Positions 35,773-44,642 of a stretch of 64,000 bases of DNA are shown here, piece after piece (the first letter of the stretch is position 1; each line of letters begins with the position of its first letter). The notes under the pieces were generated by a model. The model did not search any database. It saw only the letters and a list, made by a program, of their open reading frames with translations, and was not told the DNA's origin. The translations under genes were made by a program, and so were the position numbers. The stretch is from Clostridiales bacterium (GTDB lineage: Bacteria > Bacillota > Clostridia > Lachnospirales > Cellulosilyticaceae). Location of the stretch: positions 1 through 64,000 of the forward strand of contig DYCF01000018.1 in the NCBI GenBank assembly GCA_019418225.1, read 5' to 3'.

Positions 35773-36171
35773 CTTCTCATCCCTCCTACTTTCTACTTCT
35801 CAATCTACTCCAACCTAAGTCTACGTTATTCAACTTCATACTTATTACATCTATCATTATTCAATCATTTCTTATTAGTAATTTATCGATATCCTTGCTA
35901 CTATGTCTACGCCAACTATTACCTTGTATTTTTCCCAAGCAGATACAGTTAACTTCTTCTTTTCTCCACTACACTAGTTTGTGTGTGTGGCTACTACTAG
36001 TCTGCCTGTGGAGTAATTTGATGAAGCTCTTAGTGAAAATTTAAGGAGCTTTTAGCACTGCTGTTTGAACGCAGTGAGTTCAGTGCGTTTCTTTAATTTT
36101 TGAACTTAGAGCTTCACAAATTACGGAAGGTGCAGCTAGTAGTAGCCACACACACAAACAATCATTCTTTA
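35773..36171. other. gap inside the fab operon with a long palindromic element
   Basis: The only long gap in an otherwise tight operon. Apart from the palindrome at 35977-36159 it contains pyrimidine-rich DNA near 35780-35940 and no supported gene. accB ends just right of it and fabZ begins just left of it. Confidence 0.7.
35977..36159. repeat. 183-bp hairpin element with 24-bp perfect terminal inverted repeats
   Basis: The ends at 35977-36000 and 36136-36159 are exact inverted copies (GTTTGTGTGTGTGGCTACTA plus CTAG). Inside them GTAATTTGATGAAGCTCTTA pairs imperfectly with TAGAGCTTCACAAATTAC, and the centre holds GCAGTGAGTTCAGTGCG. The whole unit folds as one long imperfect hairpin, like a MITE or a large palindromic repeat. 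Confidence 0.8.
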
Positions 36172-36681
36172 TTACCTCACCATAAATAATGGTTGGCCGT
36201 ATTCTACCATGTCTTCATTTTGGACTAAGATTTCTACGATTTCGCCGTCTACTTCTGCTTCCACTTCGTTCATTAGTTTCATTGCTTCTATGACGCAGAC
36301 AACATCGCCTTTTTTCACGTAGTCACCTACTTTTACAAAAGGTTCAGCGCCAGGTGCACTTGCACTATAGAATGTCCCTACCATAGGTGCCTTAATGCTT
36401 TTTTGAGATACTGACTTTGTATCAGCACTTACAACATGCACTGCATTCTCCTCTGTATGGCTCTCATTGCCACAACTATCATCTTGGATATTTTCGTTGC
36501 TATAGCTACCTGATTCAAATTGATATGCTGAATCAACTTGACCGTCACCTATGCCGTTTGCACTAACTACAGTAACTTCTTTTTTAAGCTTTAGCTCAAA
36601 CTCATCACATTTTAATGATAAATTTGTAAGTCCTGCTTCTTTAAACGCTGATACAAGTTCCTTTACTTTATTAATTTCCAT
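36172..36681 (-). CDS. accB: biotin carboxyl carrier protein
   Basis: 169 residues. The C-terminal biotinyl domain contains the EAMKLMNEVEAE motif, with Lys as biotin attachment site, and the partner GDYVKKGDVVCVIE hairpin. The N-terminal about 85 residues are an acidic linker, as usual for BCCP. The motif reads AMKLM where many BCCPs have AMKMM/AMKLM, within normal variation. It starts 4 bp after the fabF stop. Confidence 0.95.
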   Translation of the reverse strand: MEINKVKELVSAFKEAGLTNLSLKCDEFELKLKKEVTVVSANGIGDGQVDSAYQFESGSYSNENIQDDSCGNESHTEENAVHVVSADTKSVSQKSIKAPMVGTFYSASAPGAEPFVKVGDYVKKGDVVCVIEAMKLMNEVEAEVDGEIVEILVQNEDMVEYGQPLFMVR

Positions 36682-36685
36682 GGTT

Positions 36686-37924
36686 TTATTCCTCCCATTT
36701 TTTCACAATAAGAGTGGCATTATGTCCTCCGAAACCTAATGAATTACTCATCGCATAACGTACCTTTTGGCTTCTTCCTTCATTTGGTACATAATCTAAA
36801 TCACAATTTTCATCTGCTACTTCATAACCAATGGTTGGTGGTATAAAGTCTTCTTCTACAGCTTTCACTATGGCTACAGCTTCTACGCTTCCTGCTGCGC
36901 CTAAAAGATGTCCCATCATAGATTTAGTTGAACTTACAGCCACTTTTGTATTTTCACCAAATACTGATTTTATTGCCTCTGTTTCATATAAATCGTTAAA
37001 CTCTGTACTTGTCCCATGGGCATTAATGTAGTCTATCTCCTCTGGTTTTATGCCCGCTTCCTGTATTGCTAATGCCATAGCGCGCGCCGCACCCTCACCA
37101 TTTTCTGCTGGTTTTGTAATATGATAGGCATCACCTGTTGCACCATATCCTACAATTTCACCTAAGATTCTAGCGCCTCTTTCTATAGCATGGTCTAAAG
37201 TTTCAAGAACTAAGATACCTGCACCCTCACCAAGTACGAATCCATTTCTCTCTTTATCAAAAGGAATAGACGCACGCTTTGGATCTTGTGATGTGCTAAG
37301 TGCTGTTAATGAATTAAAACCAGCAATCCCAATTGGGCAAATACAACTTTCTGTACCACCGGCAATGATGACATCATTAATACCTGCTTGCAGGTTTCTA
37401 TACGCTTCTCCAATGGAATGTGTCCCTGATGCACAAGCTGTTACAACTGTACTGCATACACCTTTTGCACCTAATCTAATGGATACGTTTCCTGCTGCCA
37501 TATTGACAATTGCCATAGGAACAAAAAGCGGTGAAACTCTTTTAGCCCCTTTTTGATGAAGCTTCAATACCTCTTCTTCTATCACGCCCAATGCGCCTAC
37601 TCCGCTACCAATAATAACGCCTACGCGGTTTGCATCTTCTTTTGTCATATCCAAATTTGCCATTTCTACTGCCTTATGACTTGCATAAACGGCAAACTGT
37701 GAAAAGCGAGCCATTCTTTTTGCTTCGCGTCTATCTAAGTATGGTTCTGGACTAAAATCTGTTACACTCCCCGCTACACGCACTTGTATATCTTCAAGTT
37801 GCAATGCTTCAGGTAATAACTTAATACCGCAGGCACCTTCTTTTAATGAATCCCAAAATGTCTCTATTGTATTTCCTACTGGTGAAACTACACCCATTCC
37901 TGTGATAACTACTCGCTTGTTCAT
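36686..37924 (-). CDS. fabF: 3-oxoacyl-ACP synthase II
   Basis: 412 residues. It has the Cys-His-His triad of condensing enzymes: TACASGTHS, NAHGTSTEFND and MMGHLLGAAG. FabF extends acyl-ACP with malonyl-ACP and sets the chain length and temperature response. AAAGGAG lies before the ATG, and the gene follows fabG with 12 bp between them. Confidence 0.95.
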   Translation of the reverse strand: MNKRVVITGMGVVSPVGNTIETFWDSLKEGACGIKLLPEALQLEDIQVRVAGSVTDFSPEPYLDRREAKRMARFSQFAVYASHKAVEMANLDMTKEDANRVGVIIGSGVGALGVIEEEVLKLHQKGAKRVSPLFVPMAIVNMAAGNVSIRLGAKGVCSTVVTACASGTHSIGEAYRNLQAGINDVIIAGGTESCICPIGIAGFNSLTALSTSQDPKRASIPFDKERNGFVLGEGAGILVLETLDHAIERGARILGEIVGYGATGDAYHITKPAENGEGAARAMALAIQEAGIKPEEIDYINAHGTSTEFNDLYETEAIKSVFGENTKVAVSSTKSMMGHLLGAAGSVEAVAIVKAVEEDFIPPTIGYEVADENCDLDYVPNEGRSQKVRYAMSNSLGFGGHNATLIVKKWEE

Positions 37925-37936
37925 TTTATTTCTCCT

Positions 37937-38689
37937 TTACATTGCCATTCCACCATCAACTCTTAGCACTTCACCTGTCACATAACTTGATAAATCACTG
38001 GCTAAAAATAGGGCAGCTTTTGCGACTTCTTCAGTTTTGCCAAATCGTTTCATAGGTATACTGCCCGTTACAGTTTCCTTTACAGTGTCACTTAGAACAT
38101 CTGTCATCTCTGTCTGAATGAATCCTGGTGCAATAGCATTAATACGGATATTTCTACTTGCAAATTCTTTTGCTACAGATTTGGTAAAGCCAATGAGTCC
38201 AGCCTTTGACGCTGCATAATTGCTTTGGCCCACATTACCCATAAGCCCCACTACAGATGTCATATTAATGATGCTACCACCTGTTTTGAGCATGGCTCTT
38301 GAAGCTTCTTTAGTACAATTAAATGCACCTTTTAAATTCACTTCAAGGACGCGGTCAAATTCCTCTTCCTTCATGCGAAGCAGCAGCATATCCTTGGTAA
38401 TTCCTGCATTATTTACTAAAATATCAAGTTTACCAAATGCCTTTACAGTCTCACTAATCATAGCTTTTGCTTCTTCACTCTTTGAAACATCACAGCGAAT
38501 TGCCTTCGCCTTAACGCCCATTGCTTTAATTTCTTCTACTAATTTTTTTGCCTCTAACTGGCTGCCTTCACTTGTATAGTTGACAACAATATCAGCACCT
38601 TGCTCTGCAAAACATAAACTAATCGCTCGGCCGATGCCACGTACACCGCCAGTAATGAGTGCTACCTTACCTTTAAGCATGAGTGACAC
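37937..38689 (-). CDS. fabG: 3-oxoacyl-ACP reductase
   Basis: 250 residues. SDR family: NADP-binding TGGVRGIGRAIS, NNAG, and the active-site YAASKAG with its upstream Ser (NMTSVVG). It ends VTGEVLRVDGGMAM, as in FabG. It overlaps the fabD end by 17 bp, so the two are probably translationally coupled. Reduces 3-oxoacyl-ACP with NADPH. Confidence 0.96.
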   Translation of the reverse strand: MSLMLKGKVALITGGVRGIGRAISLCFAEQGADIVVNYTSEGSQLEAKKLVEEIKAMGVKAKAIRCDVSKSEEAKAMISETVKAFGKLDILVNNAGITKDMLLLRMKEEEFDRVLEVNLKGAFNCTKEASRAMLKTGGSIINMTSVVGLMGNVGQSNYAASKAGLIGFTKSVAKEFASRNIRINAIAPGFIQTEMTDVLSDTVKETVTGSIPMKRFGKTEEVAKAALFLASDLSSYVTGEVLRVDGGMAM

Positions 38690-39617
38690 CTACTTTCTCT
38701 ATCACATTTTGCAGTGTCTCTAAATTTTCTATATTATAAACGTCTACCGTTTGATTAATTTTCTTAACTAAACCACTTAAAGTGCACTTAGGACCTACTT
38801 CAATAAATGTATCAAAACCTTGTGCTACAAGGTTCATGATACTCTCTCTAAAGCGTACTCCCTTAATGACTTGTAGTGGAATATTTTCTTTAACTTCTTT
38901 AGCATTCATAAACTGAGCTGTGACATTGCTTACAATTGGACAAGTCGGTTCATTAAATGTAAGGTCATCTAATTTCTTAGCAAGTTCCTTAGCCGCCTGC
39001 TCCATCAGTAAACTATGAAATGCCCCACTCACCTTTAAAGGAATAACGCGTTTAGCGCCTGCTTCTTTTAAAGCAATAGCTGCTTCTTCTAGTGCCTCTT
39101 TGGTACCTGCAATGGTAACTTGGCCTTCGCAATTGTCATTTGCCACACTTACCCATGAGCCCAACCTTTGACTCACAACCTCACAGATTTCATCAACCTG
39201 CATCCTCTTCATTCCTATAACGGCATACATGCCTCCAGGATACCTTATAGCACATTCCTCCATGAGCTTAGCACGTTCTTCGACTAAAGCTAATGTTTCT
39301 TCAAAGCCTAAAACACCACTTGCCACAATCGCATCATATTCTCCAAGACTAAACCCTAGTACACAAGAAGGTTTAATTCCCCCCGCTTCTAAGGCCTTAT
39401 AGATTCCATAGTTGGTAGTAAATAAGGCAGCTTGTGTATAACGTGTTTGATTAATAAGTTCATTTTTATTTTCAAAGCAAACTTCTTTTAAATTCCAATC
39501 TAATAATTCATCTGCCTGATCAAATATTTGCTTTGTCTCTGTATAATAATTGTATAATTCCAGTCCCATTCCAGCATGCTGTGCACCCTGTCCAGGAAAT
39601 AATATTGCCACCTTCAT
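38673..39617 (-). CDS. fabD: malonyl-CoA:ACP transacylase
   Basis: 314 residues. The frame opens at 39674, but AGGAGG lies seven bases before the ATG at 39617, where the conserved MKVAILFPGQGAQ begins. GFSLGEYDA holds the catalytic Ser, and VSGAFHSLLM holds the catalytic His. It loads malonyl units onto ACP. A 190-bp AT-rich gap with short CTTTTAAT-type repeats separates it from fabK. Confidence 0.95.
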   Translation of the reverse strand: MKVAILFPGQGAQHAGMGLELYNYYTETKQIFDQADELLDWNLKEVCFENKNELINQTRYTQAALFTTNYGIYKALEAGGIKPSCVLGFSLGEYDAIVASGVLGFEETLALVEERAKLMEECAIRYPGGMYAVIGMKRMQVDEICEVVSQRLGSWVSVANDNCEGQVTIAGTKEALEEAAIALKEAGAKRVIPLKVSGAFHSLLMEQAAKELAKKLDDLTFNEPTCPIVSNVTAQFMNAKEVKENIPLQVIKGVRFRESIMNLVAQGFDTFIEVGPKCTLSGLVKKINQTVDVYNIENLETLQNVIEKVGVTHA

Positions 39618-39808
39618 TTTGCCTAACCTCCTAAGTATCTTCATGTATTTTCTTGTATCTCTTCTTGTCCCCACTCAGTTATCTCTATGCAGACTATATT
39701 GCCACTTCTCTCATTAACTTTTCATTTTTCGCTTTTAATTTTTAATCTTTAGCTTTTAATCTTTAATCTTTAATTTTTTGCTCTTTGCTTCTGGCGTCTA
39801 AGCATCTT

Positions 39809-40726
39809 TTAATGCATAAGCTCTTTTGCCTTCCCGACGATATCTTCAATAATTTCTTTAGCTGTCTCTTCTTTTTTCACCATACCTGCGATTTGTCCTG
39901 CAAGTACAGAGCCATTATTCACATCGCCTTCAATAGCTGCTCTTCTTAAAGCACCTACACCTAACTTATTTAATTCTTCCTGATTAGCACCTGCTTTTTC
40001 AAGTTTATCAAAGGCTCTTGTTAATTGATTTCTAAGACTTCTTACAGGATGTCCTGTTGAACGCCCCGTAACAACTGCATCAATGTCACTTGCTTTAATA
40101 ACTCTTTGCTTATAGCTCTCTGGAATCTGACATTCCTTAGCTACTAAAAATCTTGTACCAATCTGCACGCCCTTTGCACCTAACATGAAAGCTGCTGCCA
40201 TGCCGCGCCCATCAGCAATGCCACCTGCTGCAATTACAGGAATACTTACGGCATCAACTACCTGTGGTACAAGTGTCATCGTTGTAAGTTCACCAATATG
40301 TCCACCAGATTCACAGCCTTCTGCAATGACTGCATCTGCGCCACTTCTTTCCATGCGTTTTGCCAACGCTACTGAAGGTACGACTGGTATAACTTTAATG
40401 CCTGCAGCTTTGAGCACTTCCATATACTTGCCAGGATTTCCTGCGCCCGTTGTCACAACAGCTACCTCTTCTTCAAGAATAACTTGCATAACTTCTTCCA
40501 CATAAGGACTAAGCAACATAACATTCACGCCAAAAGGCTTATCTGTAAGCTTTTTACATGCTCTAATTTCTTCTCTTACCCACTCACTTGGGGCATGCCC
40601 TGCAGCAATAATGCCTAAGCCACCGGCATTAGACACTGCTGCTGCTATAGAATGCGTTGCAATCCAAGCCATTCCCCCTTGGAAGATTGGATAAGTAATA
40701 TCTAGTAAGTCGCAGATTGTTTTCAC
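39809..40726 (-). CDS. fabK: FMN-dependent enoyl-ACP reductase II
   Basis: 305 residues of the nitronate-monooxygenase-like barrel. FabK hallmarks include FQGGMAWIATHSIAAAVSNA, a GCESGGHIGELTTMTLVPQ segment and IPVIAAGGIADGRGMAAA. Position between acpP and fabD is the standard FabK place in streptococci and clostridia, where FabK replaces FabI. It lacks the C-terminal four-cysteine cluster present in the paralogue at 42.7 kb. It reduces trans-2-enoyl-ACP with NAD(P)H. Confidence 0.93.
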   Translation of the reverse strand: MKTICDLLDITYPIFQGGMAWIATHSIAAAVSNAGGLGIIAAGHAPSEWVREEIRACKKLTDKPFGVNVMLLSPYVEEVMQVILEEEVAVVTTGAGNPGKYMEVLKAAGIKVIPVVPSVALAKRMERSGADAVIAEGCESGGHIGELTTMTLVPQVVDAVSIPVIAAGGIADGRGMAAAFMLGAKGVQIGTRFLVAKECQIPESYKQRVIKASDIDAVVTGRSTGHPVRSLRNQLTRAFDKLEKAGANQEELNKLGVGALRRAAIEGDVNNGSVLAGQIAGMVKKEETAKEIIEDIVGKAKELMH

Positions 40727-40743
40727 TACTGACTCCCCCTTTT

Positions 40744-40971
40744 TTATGCTTGGTTTTCACTAATATAATCCATCGCATCTTGTACTGTTTTAATTTTATC
40801 TAAATCTTCATTATCGATTGATACATTAAACTCTTCTTCAATTCCCATAACAACTTCAAATAAATCTAATGAATCTGCACCTAGGTCTTTTGTAAAGCTT
40901 GCTTCTGGTTTAACTTCACTTACCTCTACACCTAATTTTTCTGCAATAATTTCTTGTAATCTTTCTAACAT
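40744..40971 (-). CDS. acpP: acyl carrier protein
   Basis: 75 residues, acidic, with the phosphopantetheine site GADSLDLFEVVM (Ser in DSL). The standard ACP length and position, between fabH and fabK. It carries growing acyl chains through the cycle encoded by its neighbours. Confidence 0.96.
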   Translation of the reverse strand: MLERLQEIIAEKLGVEVSEVKPEASFTKDLGADSLDLFEVVMGIEEEFNVSIDNEDLDKIKTVQDAMDYISENQA

Positions 40972-41031
40972 TTTTATGTCCTCCTAAAGTTAATTTTCAG
41001 TTTTTAATAATTTAGTTTCATTTATTGTGTA

Positions 41032-41991
41032 TTACCACTTAATAAGCATCGTGCCCCAAGTAAGTCCTGCACCAAAGCCTGAGAGAATGATTAAATCTCC
41101 TGGTTCAAATAATTCACTTGCTTCATAGAGTGCCATAGGAATACTTGCTGCTGATGTGTTGCCATATTCTGAAAGGTTCTTAAAAAAGCAGTCCTTAGGC
41201 ATATCTAATTTACGCGCAACGCTATCCATGATACGGCTATTGGCTTGATGCAAGATATACCACCTTACATCGCTACTTGTAAGTGCCTGTGTATCTAGTA
41301 AACTTTTGATGCTCTCTGGTACCTTGGTTGTCGCAAAGGCATATACTGTCTTACCATTCATCCCAATTACCCTCGGCGCTACTTCACCTTCATAGAAGGT
41401 CTTATCGCCTTCTCCTGTAGGTAAGGTAATTTCATCAGCTCCCTTAGGGTCACATCCTGTTTGAATGGCTAAAACTTGATTTTCATCACTTACCTTATAC
41501 ACGGCAGCACCCGCCCCATCTGCAAATAAAACACAGGTTCCGCGGTCTTGCCAGTCGACTACTCGGCTTAGCACCTCCGCACCTATGACAAGGGCATTTT
41601 TATACGTGCCTTTTTCAATCATGCTAACTGCTACATCTGATGCCACAATAAACCCACTACATGCTGCAGTAATATCAAAGCACATTGCCTTTGTGGCACC
41701 TATAATTTGTGCTACCTTGCATGCTGTACTTGGCATTGTGGCATCTGGTGAAACTGTCGCCACAATGATTAGCTCTATTTCTTCTGTCATTAAGCCCGCC
41801 TGCTGCACAGCTTCCTTAGCGGCTTCACTTGCTAATTGCGTCGTCGTCTCTGTCACTGCCACATGTCTTCTTTCAATACCAGTACGTGACTTAATCCATT
41901 CATCATTGGTATCTACCATTTGACTAAGGTCTGCATTGGTTAATACTTTGCTTGGAACAGATTTCCCAAGGCCTGCAATTTTAATGCCCAT
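41032..41991 (-). CDS. fabH: 3-oxoacyl-ACP synthase III
   Basis: 319 residues. Catalytic triad motifs: ITAACSGFIVA (Cys), ILHQANSRI (His) and EYGNTSAASIP (Asn). FabH starts chains by condensing acyl-CoA primers with malonyl-ACP. It is the first biosynthetic gene after the MarR-type regulator, as in the streptococcal fab cluster. Confidence 0.95.
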   Translation of the reverse strand: MGIKIAGLGKSVPSKVLTNADLSQMVDTNDEWIKSRTGIERRHVAVTETTTQLASEAAKEAVQQAGLMTEEIELIIVATVSPDATMPSTACKVAQIIGATKAMCFDITAACSGFIVASDVAVSMIEKGTYKNALVIGAEVLSRVVDWQDRGTCVLFADGAGAAVYKVSDENQVLAIQTGCDPKGADEITLPTGEGDKTFYEGEVAPRVIGMNGKTVYAFATTKVPESIKSLLDTQALTSSDVRWYILHQANSRIMDSVARKLDMPKDCFFKNLSEYGNTSAASIPMALYEASELFEPGDLIILSGFGAGLTWGTMLIKW

Positions 41992-42031
41992 TTCTTTTCA
42001 CCTCTTTACATTTGGTTTAACTCTCTATGAC

Positions 42032-42478
42032 TTAATATTTCTCATAAGTTTCTTTCACAAAATGATTAAGTGCACTTAATGCTTGGATTAGGACATCTAC
42101 TTGGTCTTCTTCAATGTCCGCTAACATTTTCTTAATCATCACATGGTGAAAACGACTATGTAATTTATAAGCAATAATTCCTTTTCTTTTAAGAACGATT
42201 TTTACAATACGTCTATCATCTTCTTGCCGCATTCTATCTACATATTCTTTTTTCACCAAACGATTAACCATCGTTGTCAGTGTTCCTACTGTAACCCCCA
42301 ACTTTTTAGCAATCTCTGTCATGGTGCCACCATTAAGACCTATAGCTTCAATAGCATGCAATTCACTAATGGTTAAATCATTCATGGGACCTCTGCTTAA
42401 CGCATTTCTTTCAATGGCTGTAATCTTATTAAAAGAGTCTACCAACAGCTCATTGATGACCTCCTCCCCACGCTTCAA
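42032..42478 (-). CDS. fabT: MarR-family repressor of fatty acid synthesis, FabT-like
   Basis: 148 residues from a TTG start with AGGAGG seven bases upstream; the frame extends to 42556 without a better site. It has a MarR winged helix (LTISELHAIEAIGL, TMTEIAKKLGVTVGTLTTMV, KKEYVDRMRQEDDRRIVKI). Length, sequence style and position as first gene of fabH-acpP-fabK match FabT, which represses fab genes when bound to long-chain acyl-ACP. Palindromes of the TTTGAxxxTCAAA type lie in the divergent promoter region. Confidence 0.88.
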   Translation of the reverse strand: MKRGEEVINELLVDSFNKITAIERNALSRGPMNDLTISELHAIEAIGLNGGTMTEIAKKLGVTVGTLTTMVNRLVKKEYVDRMRQEDDRRIVKIVLKRKGIIAYKLHSRFHHVMIKKMLADIEEDQVDVLIQALSALNHFVKETYEKY

Positions 42479-42517
42479 CCTCACACCTCCTAATTTGGAA
42501 TATTTTTTACTTTTAAC

Positions 42518-42540
42518 CTCAAACCTTTCTAGGTTCAAAG
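42518..42540 (-). promoter_or_regulatory. FabT-like operator at the fab operon promoter
   Basis: Minus-strand CTTTGAACCTAGAAAGGTTTGAG sits directly after the -10 of the fab promoter and contains an AACCT/AGGTT inverted repeat with TTTGA ends. It shares TATACTTTGAA with the opposite promoter. Confidence 0.55.
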
Positions 42541-42567
42541 TATATTGGGAAATCATCTAGTTGTCAA
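42539..42567 (-). promoter_or_regulatory. promoter of the fab operon
   Basis: On the minus strand TTGACA, exactly 17 bases, then TATACT. It lies about 60-90 bp before the fabT start. Confidence 0.85.
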
Positions 42568-42603
42568 TGTATTTTCTTAAAGTTTACTGACTTTTTAATA
42601 CTA

Positions 42604-42632
42604 TTGACAAAACTCTAAAGCACGCCTATACT
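42604..42632 (+). promoter_or_regulatory. promoter of the FabX-like gene
   Basis: TTGACA (42604-42609), a 17-bp spacer and TATACT (42627-42632), the same hexamers as the divergent fab promoter. Confidence 0.85.
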
Positions 42633-42645
42633 TTGAATATCAAAC
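42631..42645 (+). promoter_or_regulatory. FabT-like operator 1
   Basis: CTTTGAATATCAAAC, a near-perfect palindrome (TTTGA-ATA-TCAAA) overlapping the -10. It closely resembles the FabT box known from streptococci (TTTGATTATCAAA). Confidence 0.7.
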
Positions 42646-42651
42646 CTTTCG

Positions 42652-42666
42652 CTTTGATTTTCAAAG
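42652..42666 (+). promoter_or_regulatory. FabT-like operator 2
   Basis: CTTTGATTTTCAAAG, a palindrome centred about 20 bp after operator 1, about two helical turns away, in the transcript leader of the FabX-like gene. Confidence 0.65.
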
Positions 42667-42736
42667 TATTATTTTTAGAAAAATTTTCTTGTGAGAAAGG
42701 ACATAAACTTTTATAGTTTTATGTATAGGTAAAAAT

Positions 42737-43813
42737 ATGAAACATTCTTTAAATATTAATGGTCTTATACCCAAATTTCCTATTATTCAAGGTGGTATGG
42801 GTGTAGGCATTTCTCTTCACAGCCTTGCCGGACATGTTGCAAAAGCAGGTGGGATTGGTATCATTTCCTCTGCGCAAATCGGCTACCGTGCCGCCAACTT
42901 TCTAACGAATACCCTTAATGCCAACTTAACTGCACTCAAAGAAGAACTTACAAAAGCCAGAGCCATTGCCCCGCAAGGCATCATTGGGGTAAACATTATG
43001 GTTGCCCTTAGTCACTATGAAGAAATGGTTAAACAAGCTATTGCTGCTGGTGCTGACCTCATTATTTCTGGTGCTGGACTTCCTGTAAATCTTCCGCTCT
43101 ATGCCAAAAGAGGTGAAGAGGTATGTAAGGCTAGCTTAAGTAAGAAGGTTAAACTTGCACCTATTGTTTCTTCTGGTAAAGCTGCTAAAGTCATCTGTAA
43201 ACTTTGGGATCGTAAACATCAAGTTGCTCCAGATATGTTAGTTGTAGAAGGGCCTTTAGCTGGTGGACACCTTGGTTTTTCTGTCAACGAAATCGAAGAA
43301 AATCCTAATGTACTAGATATTATGGAAGATGTAAAAGCCGTTGCTACTGAATATGGCGAGAAATACAATAAATACATTCCCGTTGTTGTAGCTGGTGGCT
43401 TTTATTCAGGTCATGACATTGCCCATGCCCTAGAAAAAGGTGCTGATGGGGTACAAATGGCGACACGTTTTGTAACAACTTATGAATGTGATGCCCCCCT
43501 TGCCTATAAAGAGGCTTATATTAATGCGACAGCTGATAATATTGGCATCATAAAAAGCCCTGTAGGCATGCCTGGCAGAGCTATTTACAATCCTTTTATT
43601 AAAAACGTACCTGGCAACAAAGCTTGCTATTACCACTGTCTTGAAAAATGTAGTGTTACCGATATTCCATACTGTATCTCCACTGCCCTCATTTCTGCGG
43701 CTAAAGGTGATGTCGATAACGCTCTCCTCTTCTGCGGTAGTAATGCCTACCGTGCACAAAAGTTAGAACATGTCCAAGACATTTTCAGCGAATTAGAAGC
43801 CGCTATTAAATAA
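42737..43813 (+). CDS. nitronate-monooxygenase-fold oxidoreductase, FabX/UfaA-like
   Basis: 358 residues. FMN barrel motifs: IIQGGMGVGIS, IISGAGLP, GPLAGGHLG (His178), VVVAGGFYSG and GVQMATRF. The C-terminus has a four-cysteine cluster, CYYHCLEKC followed by YC (C297, C301, C305, C313), suited to a [4Fe-4S] cluster. FabX of Helicobacter pylori, which introduces the double bond in unsaturated fatty acids, has this fold, length and an Fe-S cluster. The gene is divergent from fabT, with FabT-like boxes at its promoter. FabM/FabA are missing from the operon. An enoyl reductase or a true nitronate monooxygenase remains possible. Confidence 0.78.
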   Translation: MKHSLNINGLIPKFPIIQGGMGVGISLHSLAGHVAKAGGIGIISSAQIGYRAANFLTNTLNANLTALKEELTKARAIAPQGIIGVNIMVALSHYEEMVKQAIAAGADLIISGAGLPVNLPLYAKRGEEVCKASLSKKVKLAPIVSSGKAAKVICKLWDRKHQVAPDMLVVEGPLAGGHLGFSVNEIEENPNVLDIMEDVKAVATEYGEKYNKYIPVVVAGGFYSGHDIAHALEKGADGVQMATRFVTTYECDAPLAYKEAYINATADNIGIIKSPVGMPGRAIYNPFIKNVPGNKACYYHCLEKCSVTDIPYCISTALISAAKGDVDNALLFCGSNAYRAQKLEHVQDIFSELEAAIK

Positions 43814-43814
43814 T

Positions 43815-43859
43815 AAACAAGAAGGAAACCCTTTCCAAATAAGGGTTTCCTTCTTGTTT
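43815..43859. terminator. bidirectional terminator between convergent operons
   Basis: A perfect 19-bp stem, AAACAAGAAGGAAACCCTT and its complement, with a 7-base loop. T-rich on both sides. It closes the FabX-like gene and the eleven-gene ArsR/radical SAM operon. Confidence 0.9.
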
Positions 43860-43868
43860 ATTTTAACT

Positions 43869-44642
43869 TTAGCTGATTTCAACCATATCTAACTTAAAAA
43901 ACTGCTTTATCTCATTCTTTAAATTAACAAACTCTAATTCATTAATATCATTTGATTTATTTTTAAATGACGTATCAATTTTTGAAATAATAGAGGCCGG
44001 AGATGCTGACATTAAATATACTTGTTCTGCAATAATCATAGCCTCTTCTATATCATGCGTTACAAACACTATTGTATATTTATGTTCTTTCCATAACTTC
44101 AAAATCAATCGCTGCATTTCCCTACGAAGTTTCGGATCCAAAGCCGCAAAAGGTTCATCCATTAATATTAACTTAGGCTCTAATACTAATGTTCTTGCTA
44201 AAGCTACACGTTGTTGCATTCCTCCCGAGAGTTCATTCGCATAGTACTTTTCAAAACCTTTTAAACCTACTGCTTCTATGTACTCCTTAACTATCTGTTT
44301 TCTTTTATACTTAGGAACCTTTTTTATTTTTAATCCATATTCGATATTTTCTTCTACATTTAACCAACTAAATAGTACAGGTTGTTGAAATATAAATCCT
44401 CTTTCACCTTTACGATTATCATCACTTATTCCTCTAAGAATCATACTCCCTTGAAAAGATTTTTCTAAACCTGCTATTATATTTAATAGTGTAGATTTAC
44501 CACATCCACTAGGTCCTAATAAAGCTATTATCTCTCCCTTATTGACAGATAATGAAATACTCTTTAACACCTTTAACTCCGTATTCAAATATGTATTATA
44601 TGTTAGGCTAATATCTTTTAATTCTAAAAGAGGTCTATTCAC
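43869..44642 (-). CDS. ABC transporter ATPase, SsuB/TauB type
   Basis: 257 residues from a GTG with GGGAGGGGGAG upstream; the longer frame to 44660 begins inside that site. Walker A GPSGCGKSTLL, signature LSGGMQQRVALARTL, Walker B LILMDEPFAALD and H-loop VFVTHDIEEA are intact. It is the SsuB/TauB/NrtD subfamily that energises uptake of sulfonates, nitrate or thiamine precursors. Overlaps the permease gene by 8 bp. It is the last gene of the operon starting at 53856. Confidence 0.9.
   Translation of the reverse strand: MNRPLLELKDISLTYNTYLNTELKVLKSISLSVNKGEIIALLGPSGCGKSTLLNIIAGLEKSFQGSMILRGISDDNRKGERGFIFQQPVLFSWLNVEENIEYGLKIKKVPKYKRKQIVKEYIEAVGLKGFEKYYANELSGGMQQRVALARTLVLEPKLILMDEPFAALDPKLRREMQRLILKLWKEHKYTIVFVTHDIEEAMIIAEQVYLMSASPASIISKIDTSFKNKSNDINELEFVNLKNEIKQFFKLDMVEIS

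Noticed and set aside
42737..43813. Second FabK
   Set aside because: FabK is already present at 39809-40726, and this protein has an extra four-cysteine cluster and a longer C-terminus. A reductase role is still possible but not the first choice.
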